Assembly: GCA_036378435.1 (NCBI GenBank) | Contig: DASUWK010000037.1 | Location: 38,915-102,914, forward strand | Length of the DNA: 64,000 nt | Direction: 5' to 3' | Origin: DASUWK01 sp036378435 | GTDB taxonomy: Bacteria > Chloroflexota > Dormibacteria > Dormibacterales > Dormibacteraceae | Part shown: positions 8,213 to 15,953 of the stretch, piece after piece | Position numbering within the stretch: the first letter of the stretch is position 1 | How the letters are laid out: each line of letters begins with the position of its first letter | Notes under the pieces: model-generated | What the model was told of the DNA's origin: nothing | Database searches by the model: none | The model's input: only the letters and a program-made list of their open reading frames with translations | Made by a program: the position numbers and the translations under genes

Positions 8213-9114
8213 GCCGAGGCCGCCAGCCAGGCGCACATCTCGGGCAGCAGCCGCTGCAGGGATCCGTGGCTCTCGCCTGCGACGACGTGGGCGGTGCAGC
8301 GCGGAAGTCGCTCCGCGAGCCAGCGTCCGTGGGCCACCGGCACCATGGCGTCGGCCTCGCCGTGCCAGAGCTGGACCTCGCAGCGGACGTCGGCCAGGTC
8401 GAAGCCCCACGGCGAGGCCAACTGCATGTCGTCTTCGAAGAAACCTTCACCACCCTGGCGGAAGCCTTCGCTCCAGGAGGCTCGGAACCGCGGCCGGAGC
8501 GCCTCGAACGCTTCGCGGTCCTGCGGTGGAAGCCGCTCCGACATGCCATCCAGAAACCGCTCGGGGTTGCTCACGAAATCGCGCGCGAACTGCTCGCAGT
8601 CCTCGCGATTCTTGTCGGGGTTGCCCAGGATCTCCTCCCGGACCTGCGGCTCGAAGACCTCGCTGTCGACCGGCGAACGGCCACCGCCGACGACCACACG
8701 CCGGACACGCTGCGGCAGGCGAGCGGCGAGGCTCAGCGCCGGCCCCGTGCCGCCCGACCACCCGAAGACCGAGAATCGCTCGACTTCGAGCTCGGCCAGG
8801 ACCCGCGCGACGTCGTCCGCGTGGTCGGCCATCCGCCTGCCTGGCTTCGGGTCGGAGAGGCCGTAGCCCGGCCGGTCCAGCGCGACGTGCACGAAGCCGT
8901 CCGGCATGTCGACGGGGTACGTCGGAAGCCTCGACCCGGGCGAGCCGTGGCAGTGGACGATGACCGCCAGCCCCGAGGCCGGGTCGCCCCAGACCTCGTA
9001 CCCGACCTGCCGCCCGTCGTCAGCGCGAGCGGTGGCCGAGACGGACCTCAGGGCGAGACCACCGGGTCCTTGCTCGCCAGGGCCTTGACTGTGAGGCCCG
9101 CCCAGCGCAGCCAT
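8209..9114 (-). CDS. Alpha/beta hydrolase
   Basis: About 301 residues from ATG 9114; an in-frame start at 9186 is possible but would lie deep inside the preceding glycosyltransferase gene. The fold is clear: CHGSPGSRLPTYP (oxyanion region), VALDRPGYGLSDP, the nucleophile elbow FGWSGGTGPAL (Ser of G-x-S-G-G), LWHGEADAMVPVAHG (acid region) and VAGESHGSL (His). Substrate cannot be told; relatives include epoxide hydrolases, esterases and haloperoxidase-like enzymes. The start overlaps the upstream glycosyltransferase by about 67 bp on the same strand, so either the overlap is real or a non-standard start nearer 9060 is used. Confidence 0.82.
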   Translation of the reverse strand: MAALGGPHSQGPGEQGPGGLALRSVSATARADDGRQVGYEVWGDPASGLAVIVHCHGSPGSRLPTYPVDMPDGFVHVALDRPGYGLSDPKPGRRMADHADDVARVLAELEVERFSVFGWSGGTGPALSLAARLPQRVRRVVVGGGRSPVDSEVFEPQVREEILGNPDKNREDCEQFARDFVSNPERFLDGMSERLPPQDREAFEALRPRFRASWSEGFRQGGEGFFEDDMQLASPWGFDLADVRCEVQLWHGEADAMVPVAHGRWLAERLPRCTAHVVAGESHGSLQRLLPEMCAWLAASA

Positions 9115-10013
9115 ATCGCCAGCCAAACTACACCGTTGGCGAAGGCGGGCAGGTCCTCTGCGTAGTGCTTGTGGTGGAAGGTCCACATCGCGCGATGGAA
9201 CTCGAACAGCATCCGCAGGGCCGCTTGCCGCGTCGCCGCGCCCTTGACGTGCACGGCGTCGGCGGTCGGCAGATAGAAGATCTTCCAGCCCGCCGTCTTG
9301 AGGCGGAAGCAGAGGTCGAGGTCCTCCCCGTACATGAAGTAGTCAGGATCGAACAGGCCGACGCGGTCGATCGCCGCGCGGCGCACGAGCAGGCAGGCGG
9401 CGGTGCCGGCGTCGATCTCATGGGTCGACTCCTGGTCGAGGTAGCCCAGGTTGTAGCGGTTGAACCGCCGGCTCTTCGGAAAGAGGCGATTCAACCCGGT
9501 GAAGCGGTAGAAGGCCGTGGCCGGGGTTGGAAACGCGCGCCGGGCGGCGCGGTCCAACGAGTCGTCGGGCCGGCGCAGCCGCGGGCCGACCGCCCCGACA
9601 TCCGGCCGCACGAGCATGAAGTCGGCCATCTTGGCGAGGCTGCCCGGCGCCAGCAGGACATCAGGGTTCAGCAGGAGAACGAAGCGGCCCCGGCAGCGCT
9701 GCAGGCCCATGTTGTTGGCCCGGCCGAAGCCGACGTTCTTGTCGAGCCGGATCACCTTTGCCTCCGGGTACCGGTTGGCCACGGCGTCGGCCGAGCCGTC
9801 CTTCGACGCGTTGTCCACCACGATCGCCTCCAGCGGCAGGTCGGCGCCTTCGAAAAGCGCCTCCAGCGTCTCCAGCAGGAGCTCCCGCACGTTGTAGCTG
9901 ACCACCAGGGCGGACACGAGCGGACGTGGCCCGCCCGATCCCTCCTCCTCGGCCGGGGCTCCGTAGGGAACGGTCACCCCCGCCGGCCGCCGCCGCCTCA
10001 TTACTCGGGACAT
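9048..10013 (-). CDS. Family 2 glycosyltransferase (rhamnosyltransferase-like)
   Basis: 321 residues. A GT-A fold enzyme that transfers a sugar from an NDP-sugar, probably onto a cell-surface polysaccharide or lipid. VSALVVSYNVRELL begins the Rossmann-like domain at about residue 32. AIVVDNASKDGSAD, the NVGFGRANNMG segment, LLLNPDV (the D-x-D-equivalent NPDV) and the acceptor-site FDPDYFMYGEDLDLCFRL follow in the usual order. A C-terminal amphipathic or hydrophobic stretch (GVVWLAIWLRWAGL) may dock the membrane. It is divergently placed from a MOP-family flippase only 29 bp away, suggesting a shared role in exporting a surface glycan. Confidence 0.9.
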   Translation of the reverse strand: MSRVMRRRRPAGVTVPYGAPAEEEGSGGPRPLVSALVVSYNVRELLLETLEALFEGADLPLEAIVVDNASKDGSADAVANRYPEAKVIRLDKNVGFGRANNMGLQRCRGRFVLLLNPDVLLAPGSLAKMADFMLVRPDVGAVGPRLRRPDDSLDRAARRAFPTPATAFYRFTGLNRLFPKSRRFNRYNLGYLDQESTHEIDAGTAACLLVRRAAIDRVGLFDPDYFMYGEDLDLCFRLKTAGWKIFYLPTADAVHVKGAATRQAALRMLFEFHRAMWTFHHKHYAEDLPAFANGVVWLAIWLRWAGLTVKALASKDPVVSP

Positions 10014-10042
10014 TCAGCAACGAAGAATAAAATCCAGAGTTC

Positions 10043-11377
10043 GTGACCATCGACGCCGGGGCTCCTTTGCACGGCAGTCTCGGCGCCCGGCTCTGGGCCA
10101 GAGCCTCAGCCAGCCGCCTCGTCCGCCAGAACCTGGTGCTGTTCGTCGGGGGCATGCTGGCGGGCGTCGGCGGCTTCGTCTACCACCTGATCGCGGCGCG
10201 CCTGCTCGGCCCGGCGCTGTACGGCGAGGTGGCGTCGCTGGTCTCCGCGTACCTGGTCGGGAACGGGGCCACCTTCGTGATCACGCTGGTCCTGGCGCGA
10301 TACGCGGCCACCCTCGAAGCGCGCGGGAGCTCGTCGGCGCTGCACCACCTGATGGTGCGGACGTCCAAGCTGCTGGTCTTCCCGAGCCTGGTGGCGCTCG
10401 CGCTGCTGGGCGTGCTCGCGCCCCTCGGCGCCTCCTTCCTGCACCTGAACTCGTGGGTGCCGGTGCTCTGGATGCTGCTCGCGATGGTGATGATCTGGCA
10501 GGTCGGCGTTCCCCGCGGCATGCTCCAGGGGATGCAGCGCTTCGGAGCGCTGAGCGTCAACCAGTCGGTCGAGATGGTGTTCCGGGTCGGGCTCCTCGCC
10601 ATCCTGCTGGTCGCCGGCTTCGGAGTGGTGGGCTCGATGGTGGCCGTGGTCGTCGGGGCCGCCGTCGGCTACAGCTCCGGCATGTACACGCTGCGCGACA
10701 TCCTGCGCGTGCCCGGCGAGCGGGTCCGCCTGCGGACCATGGCAACCTTCGCCCTCACCGCCGCCGTGGGCACCTTCGGGATCCTTTTCCTCTACAACAA
10801 CGACGTCATCCTGGCCAAGCACTACCTGAGCGCGCACGACGCCGGGATCTACGGCGGGCTGAACAAGATCGAGACGATCATCTACTTCGGCACCCTGTCG
10901 GTCAGCCAGGTGCTGTACCCGAGGGTGGTGGAGGCGATCGCGAAGGACGCCCACCCGGGCCGGCTGCTGATGCTCTCCGCCGGCGTGGTCCTGGCCATGG
11001 GCGCCGTCGCGGTGCTCGTCTTCGCCGCTGCTCCGCGACTGATCGTGGGCATCCTGTACGGCGAACGCTTCCTCGACGCCGCGCGTTTCATGGTGCCGAT
11101 CGGATTGATCGGCCTGGCTCTGAGCCTGAACAACCTGCTCGTCTATTTCTTCATGGCCGCGCACGACCGCGTCTTCATGCCGATCCTGCTGGCGGGCGTT
11201 GCGCTGGAAGGCGTTCTGATCTTCCTGTTCCACCACTCCCTGGCGCAGGTCGTCAGCGACGTCCTGTCGGCGCTGGTGCTGCTGCTCGGAGCGCTGGTGG
11301 TGCGCGCCGTGTTCCTGCTGCCCGCGCTGCGGCCTGAGATGGTCGCGGAGGAAGGGGAGGCGGCGGTCGACCCGTAG
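10043..11377 (+). CDS. Oligosaccharide flippase family membrane protein (MOP superfamily)
   Basis: 444 residues starting at GTG 10043. About 12-14 hydrophobic helices run through the chain, for example LVLFVGGMLAGVGGFVYHLI, LAILLVAGFGVVGSMVAVVV and a C-terminal LLLGALVVRAVFLLPAL. Early residues LLGPALYGEVASLVSAYLVG match the Wzx/polysaccharide-biosynthesis pattern. These proteins flip lipid-linked oligosaccharides across the cytoplasmic membrane. The neighbouring divergent GT2 gene supports a glycan-export role, but no polymerase or sugar-nucleotide genes are nearby. Its ribosome-binding site is weak. Confidence 0.88.
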   Translation: MTIDAGAPLHGSLGARLWARASASRLVRQNLVLFVGGMLAGVGGFVYHLIAARLLGPALYGEVASLVSAYLVGNGATFVITLVLARYAATLEARGSSSALHHLMVRTSKLLVFPSLVALALLGVLAPLGASFLHLNSWVPVLWMLLAMVMIWQVGVPRGMLQGMQRFGALSVNQSVEMVFRVGLLAILLVAGFGVVGSMVAVVVGAAVGYSSGMYTLRDILRVPGERVRLRTMATFALTAAVGTFGILFLYNNDVILAKHYLSAHDAGIYGGLNKIETIIYFGTLSVSQVLYPRVVEAIAKDAHPGRLLMLSAGVVLAMGAVAVLVFAAAPRLIVGILYGERFLDAARFMVPIGLIGLALSLNNLLVYFFMAAHDRVFMPILLAGVALEGVLIFLFHHSLAQVVSDVLSALVLLLGALVVRAVFLLPALRPEMVAEEGEAAVDP

Positions 11378-11397
11378 GCCGCTTGGGGTCTAAATCA

Positions 11398-11428
11398 ACG
11401 AACCCCGGCCCGAAGGCGCGGGGTTCGT
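11398..11428 (-). terminator. Hairpin terminator downstream of the 5S rRNA gene
   Basis: ACGAACCCC and its complement GGGGTTCGT enclose a GC-rich loop. It lies 11 bp past the 3' end of the 5S gene and 20 bp past the flippase stop, so it could serve both convergent units. The T-rich run (TTTTTT) lies between the 5S 3' end and the hairpin, not after it. Confidence 0.6.
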
Positions 11429-11438
11429 AGAAAAAACG

Positions 11439-11554
11439 CTCGGCAACGACCTACTCTCCCACCGGGTTACCCCGGCAGTACCATCGGCGCTGGAGGGCTT
11501 AACTGCCGTGTTCGGAATGGGAACGGGTGTTTCCCCTCCGCCATGGTCACCGAA
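11439..11554 (-). rRNA. rrf: 5S ribosomal RNA (orphan)
   Basis: The minus strand carries the 5S signature. Helix I pairs TCGGTGAC at the 5' end (about 11553-11546) with GTTGCCGA at the 3' end (about 11447-11440). The core contains GAACACGGCAGTTAAGCCC, followed by TGGTACTGCCGGGG and GGGAGAGTAGGTC. Length is about 116 nt. No 16S or 23S sequence flanks it, so this 5S is unlinked from any rRNA operon. A TATACT box at 11562-11567 sits the right distance upstream to start transcription at the 5' end. Confidence 0.93.
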
Positions 11555-11561
11555 CACGGGA

Positions 11562-11567
11562 AGTATA
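11562..11567 (-). promoter_or_regulatory. -10 box (TATACT) of the 5S rRNA gene
   Basis: TATACT on the minus strand lies 7-8 bases before the inferred 5S 5' end. No convincing -35 hexamer is seen in the GC-rich sequence upstream. The placement suggests that the 5S gene has its own transcription start. Confidence 0.5.
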
Positions 11568-11658
11568 CCTAGGCCGGAGTACCAGGCCGCCGCCGGCGCT
11601 GAACTGGTCGCGCGGCCGGGAGCACCAGGCCGGCGCCGGCGCCGGCCGAACCGAAGAG

Positions 11659-11844
11659 CTACCTGGAGCGGCGGCGGCGCGCCCGCAGGCTCTTCATCTT
11701 CCGAGCCTCGGCGGGCGGCACGTAATGCGCGCGGCGGCGCATCTCCCGAACCAGGCCCTGCTCCTGCACCTTGCGGCGGAATTCGCGCAGGGCCTGCTCG
11801 AACTCCTCCTGGTCGCGAACGATGACCTTCAAAGCCGCACGCAA
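11659..11844 (-). CDS. rpsU: Small ribosomal subunit protein bS21
   Basis: 61 residues or fewer. VIVRDQEEFEQALREFRRKV, then QEQGLVREMRRRAHYVPPAEARKMK and a basic tail ending RARRRRSR, matches bS21 throughout. That includes the F-E-x-A-L-R-x-F-x-R-K-V core and the R-R-R-x-x-Y-x-x-P segment. bS21 helps the 30S subunit recognise mRNA. The start is a TTG, either at 11844 or at 11832; neither has a clear Shine-Dalgarno sequence. The orphan 5S gene lies about 100 bp downstream on the same strand. bS21 is missing from most Actinobacteria, so it is a useful taxonomic marker here. Confidence 0.9.
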   Translation of the reverse strand: MRAALKVIVRDQEEFEQALREFRRKVQEQGLVREMRRRAHYVPPAEARKMKSLRARRRRSR

Positions 11845-11874
11845 TCATACAGGCGGCCGCGTATACGAAGCGAC

Positions 11875-11898
11875 GGCGGCCGTACGGGGACGGCCGCC
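11875..11898 (-). terminator. GC-rich hairpin after the SHOCT-like operon
   Basis: GGCGGCCGT and ACGGCCGCC form a perfect 9-bp stem around a 6-base loop, 23 bp beyond the stop of the gene at 11922. No T-tract follows, so it may be a factor-assisted or weak terminator. Confidence 0.5.
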
Positions 11899-11921
11899 GC
11901 CAGGCGTGGGGTAGAAGGCGT

Positions 11922-12350
11922 CTATTCGCAGAAGACGCGGACTTTGGTGTTGTCCTTGGGCTGGTCGATGTCGACGGTCAGGTCGCTCAGCTGATCGATC
12001 AGCTCGTCGAGGTTCTCCGGCTTGAGCTGCGAGACGTTGAATGCGATCCCCTCCTTGGCCAGCGCGGAGTCGATCTCCTGCGTGGCTCGCGGCGGGATGA
12101 GGCTGGTCAGCTTGACGCCGGCCCGCAGCAGCTGCAGCGGCACTCGGATGTTGACCTTGGTCGGCCCGTCGCCGCCTTCGTCCGTCTCGACGAGGACGCG
12201 CAGGTATTTCGGCTTGCGTGCCACCGTGAGCTCCGAATTGGGCGACGTCCCCGTCTCGACGGCCGTCAGCAGGCGCTCCGCCTCGGCGGCCGACAGCTTG
12301 CCGCTCGCCACCATGTCCAGGATCGTCTTTCTCTCTTCCATGACCACCAC
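11922..12350 (-). CDS. SHOCT-like/DUF4097-type protein of a yvlB-like operon
   Basis: About 142 residues. GTG 12350 is chosen because AAAGGAGGT sits seven bases upstream. The N-terminus MEERKTILDMVASGKLSAAE followed by AERLLTAVETG is the short helical SHOCT-like module seen at the start of YvlB/LiaX-type proteins. The rest (LRVLVETDEGGDGPTKVNIR, VPLQLLRAGVKLTSLIP and acidic C-terminal strands ending KVRVFCE) is a beta-rich domain. It is the third gene of an operon with a DUF2089 protein and a small membrane protein, an arrangement seen in Gram-positive envelope-stress loci. Role inferred: envelope-stress sensing or signalling; no enzyme motif. Confidence 0.7.
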   Translation of the reverse strand: MVVMEERKTILDMVASGKLSAAEAERLLTAVETGTSPNSELTVARKPKYLRVLVETDEGGDGPTKVNIRVPLQLLRAGVKLTSLIPPRATQEIDSALAKEGIAFNVSQLKPENLDELIDQLSDLTVDIDQPKDNTKVRVFCE

Positions 12351-12364
12351 TTGATTACCTCCTT

Positions 12365-12616
12365 TCAGTACAGCCGCAGGGCGAACGCCGTGCCGCCTTG
12401 CGTGATTTCGAGATGGGTGCCTGACAGGCTCCTCAGCACTCCCCAAACGGCCGCCAGCGACCGCCAGGAGCTGATTCCGACTATGCGGCAGCCGATCGCG
12501 TAGAACGGCAGCAGCAGCAGGCAGAGGGGCAGGAGCAGCAGCCAGACCAGGAACAGCGGGATCGGGATCCAGCGCCTGCGGGCGCCGAAACGCACGGCCG
12601 CAATGATCGGGATCAT
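12365..12616 (-). CDS. Small membrane protein of the DUF2089 operon
   Basis: 83 residues starting at ATG 12616, with GGAGGG upstream; its start overlaps the stop of the DUF2089 gene (ATGA). IPIPLFLVWLLLLPLCLLLL plus adjacent residues make one long, or two short, hydrophobic helices at residues 16-45. They are preceded by RRR, so the N-terminus is probably inside. The rest is a short soluble tail (SWRSLAAVWGVLRSLSGTHL, then EITQGGTAFALRLY). No known family recognised. Its position between a putative regulator and the SHOCT-like protein suggests a membrane partner in the same response. Confidence 0.7.
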   Translation of the reverse strand: MIPIIAAVRFGARRRWIPIPLFLVWLLLLPLCLLLLPFYAIGCRIVGISSWRSLAAVWGVLRSLSGTHLEITQGGTAFALRLY

Positions 12617-12990
12617 CGAGGGCCCTCCAGCTCGCGGACTGCTTCTTCCGCGGTTATCTCGCCCTGCCGCAGTCGCTCCAGAATCTCGGAACGAGGCGGC
12701 ACCGGGTCCATCTCGACGAACTCGAGGGAGCCGGCGAGGCGGTTCAGGCGAGCTTTGACGGTCGGATAGCTGACGCCGAAGAGACGCTCCATGTCCTTGA
12801 TGGACCCATGGCTGCGTACGAACGCGATCACGAAGACCTGGTCCTCCGCGCTGAGCCGCGCTAGCTGCGGCAGCTCGAAGCTTCCCTCGATGGCGACGTC
12901 CGTGTCGGCGAGCCGTACGCGCTCGACGAGAAACGGCCGGCCACCGGTCAGCTGGGTCAGGCTCTGCCAATCGGTGTTCCTCGGCGACAT
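12613..12990 (-). CDS. DUF2089-type helix-turn-helix regulator
   Basis: 125 residues. LPQLARLSAEDQVFVIAFVR, then SHGSIKDMERLFGVSYPTVK and ARLNRLAG, is a DUF2089-like helix-turn-helix resembling sigma-region-4 (L-S-x-E-D-x-x-F-V near residue 45; S-Y-P-T-V-K-x-R-L recognition helix near 75). The C-terminal ILERLRQGEITAEEAVRELE resembles the short helical SHOCT-like repeat also present in the third gene of the operon. It is the first gene, preceded by a strong promoter whose predicted start is at or within 3 bases of the ATG, so the mRNA is probably leaderless. Likely an autoregulator of the operon. Confidence 0.8.
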   Translation of the reverse strand: MSPRNTDWQSLTQLTGGRPFLVERVRLADTDVAIEGSFELPQLARLSAEDQVFVIAFVRSHGSIKDMERLFGVSYPTVKARLNRLAGSLEFVEMDPVPPRSEILERLRQGEITAEEAVRELEGPR

Positions 12991-12998
12991 GCCGAAGA

Positions 12999-13027
12999 TT
13001 ATTAATCGCCTAGGGCCAAAAAGTCAA
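12999..13027 (-). promoter_or_regulatory. Sigma-70-type promoter giving a probably leaderless mRNA
   Basis: On the minus strand TTGACT (13027-13022), a 17-bp spacer and TAATAA(T) (13004-12999) form a near-consensus promoter. Transcription should start 6-8 bases below the -10 box, at about 12990-12993. The ATG of the DUF2089 gene is at 12990-12988, leaving no room for a ribosome-binding site. Confidence 0.75.
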
Positions 13028-13080
13028 GATTTTTAAGTGGGACCTTAAAGGACTCTAGAAATTCCAGATCGTGGCGCGTA

Positions 13081-13099
13081 GGCCCGGCTTTGCCGGGCC
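13081..13099. terminator. Short perfect hairpin in the intergenic gap
   Basis: GGCCCGGC-TTT-GCCGGGCC is an 8-bp perfect stem with a 3-base loop, between the S9 peptidase gene and the DUF2089 promoter. It has no U-tract in either direction. It may insulate the leftward promoter from upstream transcription. Confidence 0.45.
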
Positions 13100-13153
13100 G
13101 TATGAGTTGTGCCTCTCCATACCCGTGCAATGCGCTGAGTAGGAGGATGGCTA

Positions 13154-13180
13154 GCGGAAGGAACCCTAGGTGCCTTCCGC
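13154..13180 (-). terminator. Hairpin directly after the S9 peptidase gene
   Basis: GCGGAAGG and CCTTCCGC form a perfect 8-bp stem around an 11-base loop, starting 5 bp after the peptidase stop. No U-tract follows on the minus strand. Confidence 0.5.
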
Positions 13181-13184
13181 GTTG

Positions 13185-15173
13185 TTAAAGAAGCTCAGGT
13201 GAACGCCAGCCCGCCCCGAGGACGTGCTCGTCCAGGAAGGCGAGGACCGTCTCGTACCAGAGGCGCGAGTTGCCGGGCTTGAGAATCCAGTGGTTCTCGT
13301 CCGGGTAGTAGAGAAAGCGCGACGGCACGCCACGCCGGCGCAGGTCGGTGTAGAGCTTGAGGGCCTCGGAGATGGGCACCCGGTAGTCCAGCTGTCCGTG
13401 GACGATCAGCATCGGCGTCCGGATCTCGTCCACCGTCGAGCGCGGCGACACCGCCTCGTAAGGCGACTTGCTCTGGTCGAGCGGCCCGAACTGACGCTCC
13501 CACCAATGCGGCGTGTCGGTCGTAGCCACGAACTGCTCCATGTCCCAGAGGCTGGCGTGCGTGACCAGCGCCTTGAAGCGGTCGGTGTGGCCCGCCACCC
13601 AGTTGGTCATGTAGCCACCGAACGACCCGCCCATCGCCGCCGTTCTGCTCGCGTCGAGGTCAGGCCGGCTCAGCGCGGCGTCGAGGCTGGCTTCGAGATC
13701 GGGCCAGACGTCCTGGCCGTAGCGCTTGTGCGCCCGGCGGAGGAAGTCGTAGCCGTAGCCCGTCGACAGGGCCGGGTCGGGCATCAGGACCGCGTAGCCG
13801 CGCTCGGCCATCAGATGCGGAGACCAGCGCCAGGCCCAGGCGTTCCAGCTGTTGTACGGCCCGCCGTGGATCCAGAGGAGCAAGGGCGCCGGGTTCTGCG
13901 GGCTCGCCCCCTCCGGCAGCACCAGCCAGGCGTGGATGTCGACGCCGTCCGGCGCCTTCGCGACCAGCTCTTCCACGCGGCCTGGGAGCTCCAGCGGCTG
14001 GCCGGGCGTCGGCAGCACCGTCTCCTCGCCGGTGCTCACGTCGATGCGAACCGCCTGGGCGGGCGACTCGAACGACGAGCGCAGGGCATACACGAAGGCG
14101 CCGTCCGGGGACGGGTGGATCGACGTGTAGGCCCCGGCTGCGGCCAGCCGGCGAACTACCCCCGATTCCACGTCGGCGGAGAAGATCGGGCAGCGGCCGT
14201 TCTCGTCGGCAGCGAAGTAGAGGGAACGCCCGTCCGGCGCCCACACCGGGGGCCCGGGACGCTGGGCGAAGTCAGGGGCCAGGTCGCGGCCCTGACCGCT
14301 TTCGAGGTCGACCAGCCACAGCGTCCCCCTTCCAGGCTCCTCGGTGGTGGTGTTCTCGTCGCGCACCGCCGCCACGAAGCGTCCGTCGGGAGAGATGGCC
14401 GGCCCTTCGAAGTCGGCCCCGTCCGCGATGACGCGGCGCCTCCCCTCCTCGACCAGCACCAGGTCGCTGCTCAGCTCCACACCGCTCGGGTTCCGCAGCC
14501 AACCGCTGGCCGCGAACGCGCCGTCGGCCGCCACGTCATACGAGGCTTCGTGGAGGGCGTTGCCGGCGTCCTGGGTCAAGTCGGCCGTCACCGGCTTCTC
14601 ACCGCCCAGGTCGACGCGCAGCAGCCGGGACTGTCGCGGTCCGACGTCGTGATCCCAATACCGGATCGGGAACTTGTCGAACAGGACGCCGCTCACGCCG
14701 GCCTCCTTCCGGTTCTTCGCCTTGGCCGCGTCCTCGGCGAGTCCAGGGGCGTCCGGGAACACCGGCACCCTGAGCACGGCGACCGGCGCCCGGTCGGCCG
14801 TGACGATTGCCTCGACGCCACCCGCGACCGAAAGCACGGGTTCGGCCTCGCCGCCGCCGGCCGGCAGCCGGAACAGGCGACCGTCCGCGTCGTCCTCCTT
14901 GACCGTCACGTCCGGCCGCGCGGAGGCGAACAGCAGCGAACCGTCGGGGAGGAAGGCATGGGCGCCTTCTCCCTTCTCCGAGTAGGTCAGGCGGCGGGCC
15001 GAGGCCGAGCCGTCGGCGGGCAGCTCCCAAAGCGAGCTGACGAACTTCTTGGTGTCAGGACTGAGGGTCTGGATGCCGAGAACCAGCCGGCGCCCGTCCG
15101 GTGAGACGAGGAGACTGTTGACGCGGGGAATGGTCCAAAAAGACTCGAGGCTGAGGCGTGTCACGGCAGCCAT
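13185..15173 (-). CDS. S9 family serine peptidase (acylaminoacyl-peptidase/prolyl oligopeptidase type)
   Basis: 662 residues. An N-terminal seven-bladed beta-propeller (repeated SPDGRRL, SPDGRFVAAVRDE and APDGRSLYFAADE segments, residues about 20-390) precedes an alpha/beta-hydrolase catalytic domain. That domain has WIHGGPYNSWNAWAW (oxyanion region), MGGSFGGYM with the nucleophilic Ser at about 515, HGQLDYRVP with the Asp at about 600, and YPDENHWI with the His at about 632. These oligopeptidases cleave short or N-acylated peptides. No signal peptide is seen, so it is likely cytoplasmic. It stands alone, with hairpins on its downstream side. Confidence 0.93.
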   Translation of the reverse strand: MAAVTRLSLESFWTIPRVNSLLVSPDGRRLVLGIQTLSPDTKKFVSSLWELPADGSASARRLTYSEKGEGAHAFLPDGSLLFASARPDVTVKEDDADGRLFRLPAGGGEAEPVLSVAGGVEAIVTADRAPVAVLRVPVFPDAPGLAEDAAKAKNRKEAGVSGVLFDKFPIRYWDHDVGPRQSRLLRVDLGGEKPVTADLTQDAGNALHEASYDVAADGAFAASGWLRNPSGVELSSDLVLVEEGRRRVIADGADFEGPAISPDGRFVAAVRDENTTTEEPGRGTLWLVDLESGQGRDLAPDFAQRPGPPVWAPDGRSLYFAADENGRCPIFSADVESGVVRRLAAAGAYTSIHPSPDGAFVYALRSSFESPAQAVRIDVSTGEETVLPTPGQPLELPGRVEELVAKAPDGVDIHAWLVLPEGASPQNPAPLLLWIHGGPYNSWNAWAWRWSPHLMAERGYAVLMPDPALSTGYGYDFLRRAHKRYGQDVWPDLEASLDAALSRPDLDASRTAAMGGSFGGYMTNWVAGHTDRFKALVTHASLWDMEQFVATTDTPHWWERQFGPLDQSKSPYEAVSPRSTVDEIRTPMLIVHGQLDYRVPISEALKLYTDLRRRGVPSRFLYYPDENHWILKPGNSRLWYETVLAFLDEHVLGAGWRSPELL

Positions 15174-15201
15174 TTAAGCAGCGGCCGCAGGTCAGGGTGA
15201 A

Positions 15202-15939
15202 CTAGGCCGTTCGGTAACCCAGCAGGCGGAGCGCGAACTCGCTGTAGGCGCCCGCCACCTCGTCCGCGGTGAAGCCGGAGGCGGGGCCGAACCATTCGGC
15301 CACCCGGATGCCCATGGCGCCGATCGCGGCCACTGCAAGCCAGGCGTCCGGCACCTGGAACACCCCCGCCTCGACGCCGGCGCGGACGGTGTCTTCGATC
15401 ATGTCCTCCGACGCGCGCCGCACGGCCACCACCTCTTCCAGAGCTTCGGGGCCGAGGCTGCCGAGCTCACGGTTGCCCACGCGCGCCAGCAGCGGATACG
15501 TGGCATGGAGGCGCACGTGCGCGCTCACGAGCTCCCGCATGCGCCGGACCGGGTCGTCACCGGCCCGGTCCAGCGCCTCACGCAGCCAGGCCGCGTGCTC
15601 CTCGTGCGCGATCAGCATCAGGTCCAGCAGCAGCTGTTCCTTGGATGCGCGGTACTCGTACATCGAGCTCGCCCTCACTCCCGCTCCGCGGGCGATCTCT
15701 CGAACCGGTGCGGCGTGGTAGCCCCACTCGGCAAAGCGCACGAGTGCGGAGATCAGGATCCGGCGCGACGTGCCGTCGACAGCCGCGCGAGGCGGCAAAA
15801 GGGTCTCCACGTCGACGACCGGCTGGATCGCCGGCGCTCCGCGGTCCCAGCGCGCCGAAAGGCGCAGAGCCGCAGCGTCGCGGCGGGGCCTAGCTCGGCC
15901 GCCGCTCTCCTGATCTGACCGCTTGACAGCTTCGGCCAT
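15202..15939 (-). CDS. TetR family transcriptional regulator
   Basis: 245 residues. The HTH begins about residue 58 (TSRRILISALVRFAEWGYHA, then APVREIARGAGVRASSMYEY and RASKEQLLLDLM), a clear TetR_N domain; Y-E-Y replaces the usual Y-x-H. The roughly 55-residue Arg/Ala-rich N-terminal extension before it is long for the family. The C-terminal helical domain (HAAWLREALDRAGDDPVRRM and after) binds an unknown ligand. It is divergent from the DNRLRE-LivJ/esterase/ABC operon, and a 20-bp dyad of TetR type fills the 54-bp gap. It probably represses both itself and the operon, with an acyl-CoA or hydroxyacid-type inducer as a guess. Confidence 0.92.
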   Translation of the reverse strand: MAEAVKRSDQESGGRARPRRDAAALRLSARWDRGAPAIQPVVDVETLLPPRAAVDGTSRRILISALVRFAEWGYHAAPVREIARGAGVRASSMYEYRASKEQLLLDLMLIAHEEHAAWLREALDRAGDDPVRRMRELVSAHVRLHATYPLLARVGNRELGSLGPEALEEVVAVRRASEDMIEDTVRAGVEAGVFQVPDAWLAVAAIGAMGIRVAEWFGPASGFTADEVAGAYSEFALRLLGYRTA

Positions 15940-15952
15940 CGCGGCGAATGCT
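15923..15952 (+). promoter_or_regulatory. Candidate promoter for the esterase/ABC operon
   Basis: A consensus TTGACA (15923-15928) is followed after 18 bp by AATGCT (15947-15952), a weak -10. The predicted start, near 15959, falls inside the TetR-type dyad, so bound repressor would block it. The -35 lies within the tetR coding start. Confidence 0.4.
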
Positions 15953-15953
15953 A

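Noticed and set aside
13224..15104. Plus-strand ORF of 626 residues opposite the S9 peptidase
   Set aside because: Antisense shadow: composition dominated by R, V, G and D, no motif, and it fully overlaps a gene with an intact catalytic triad.
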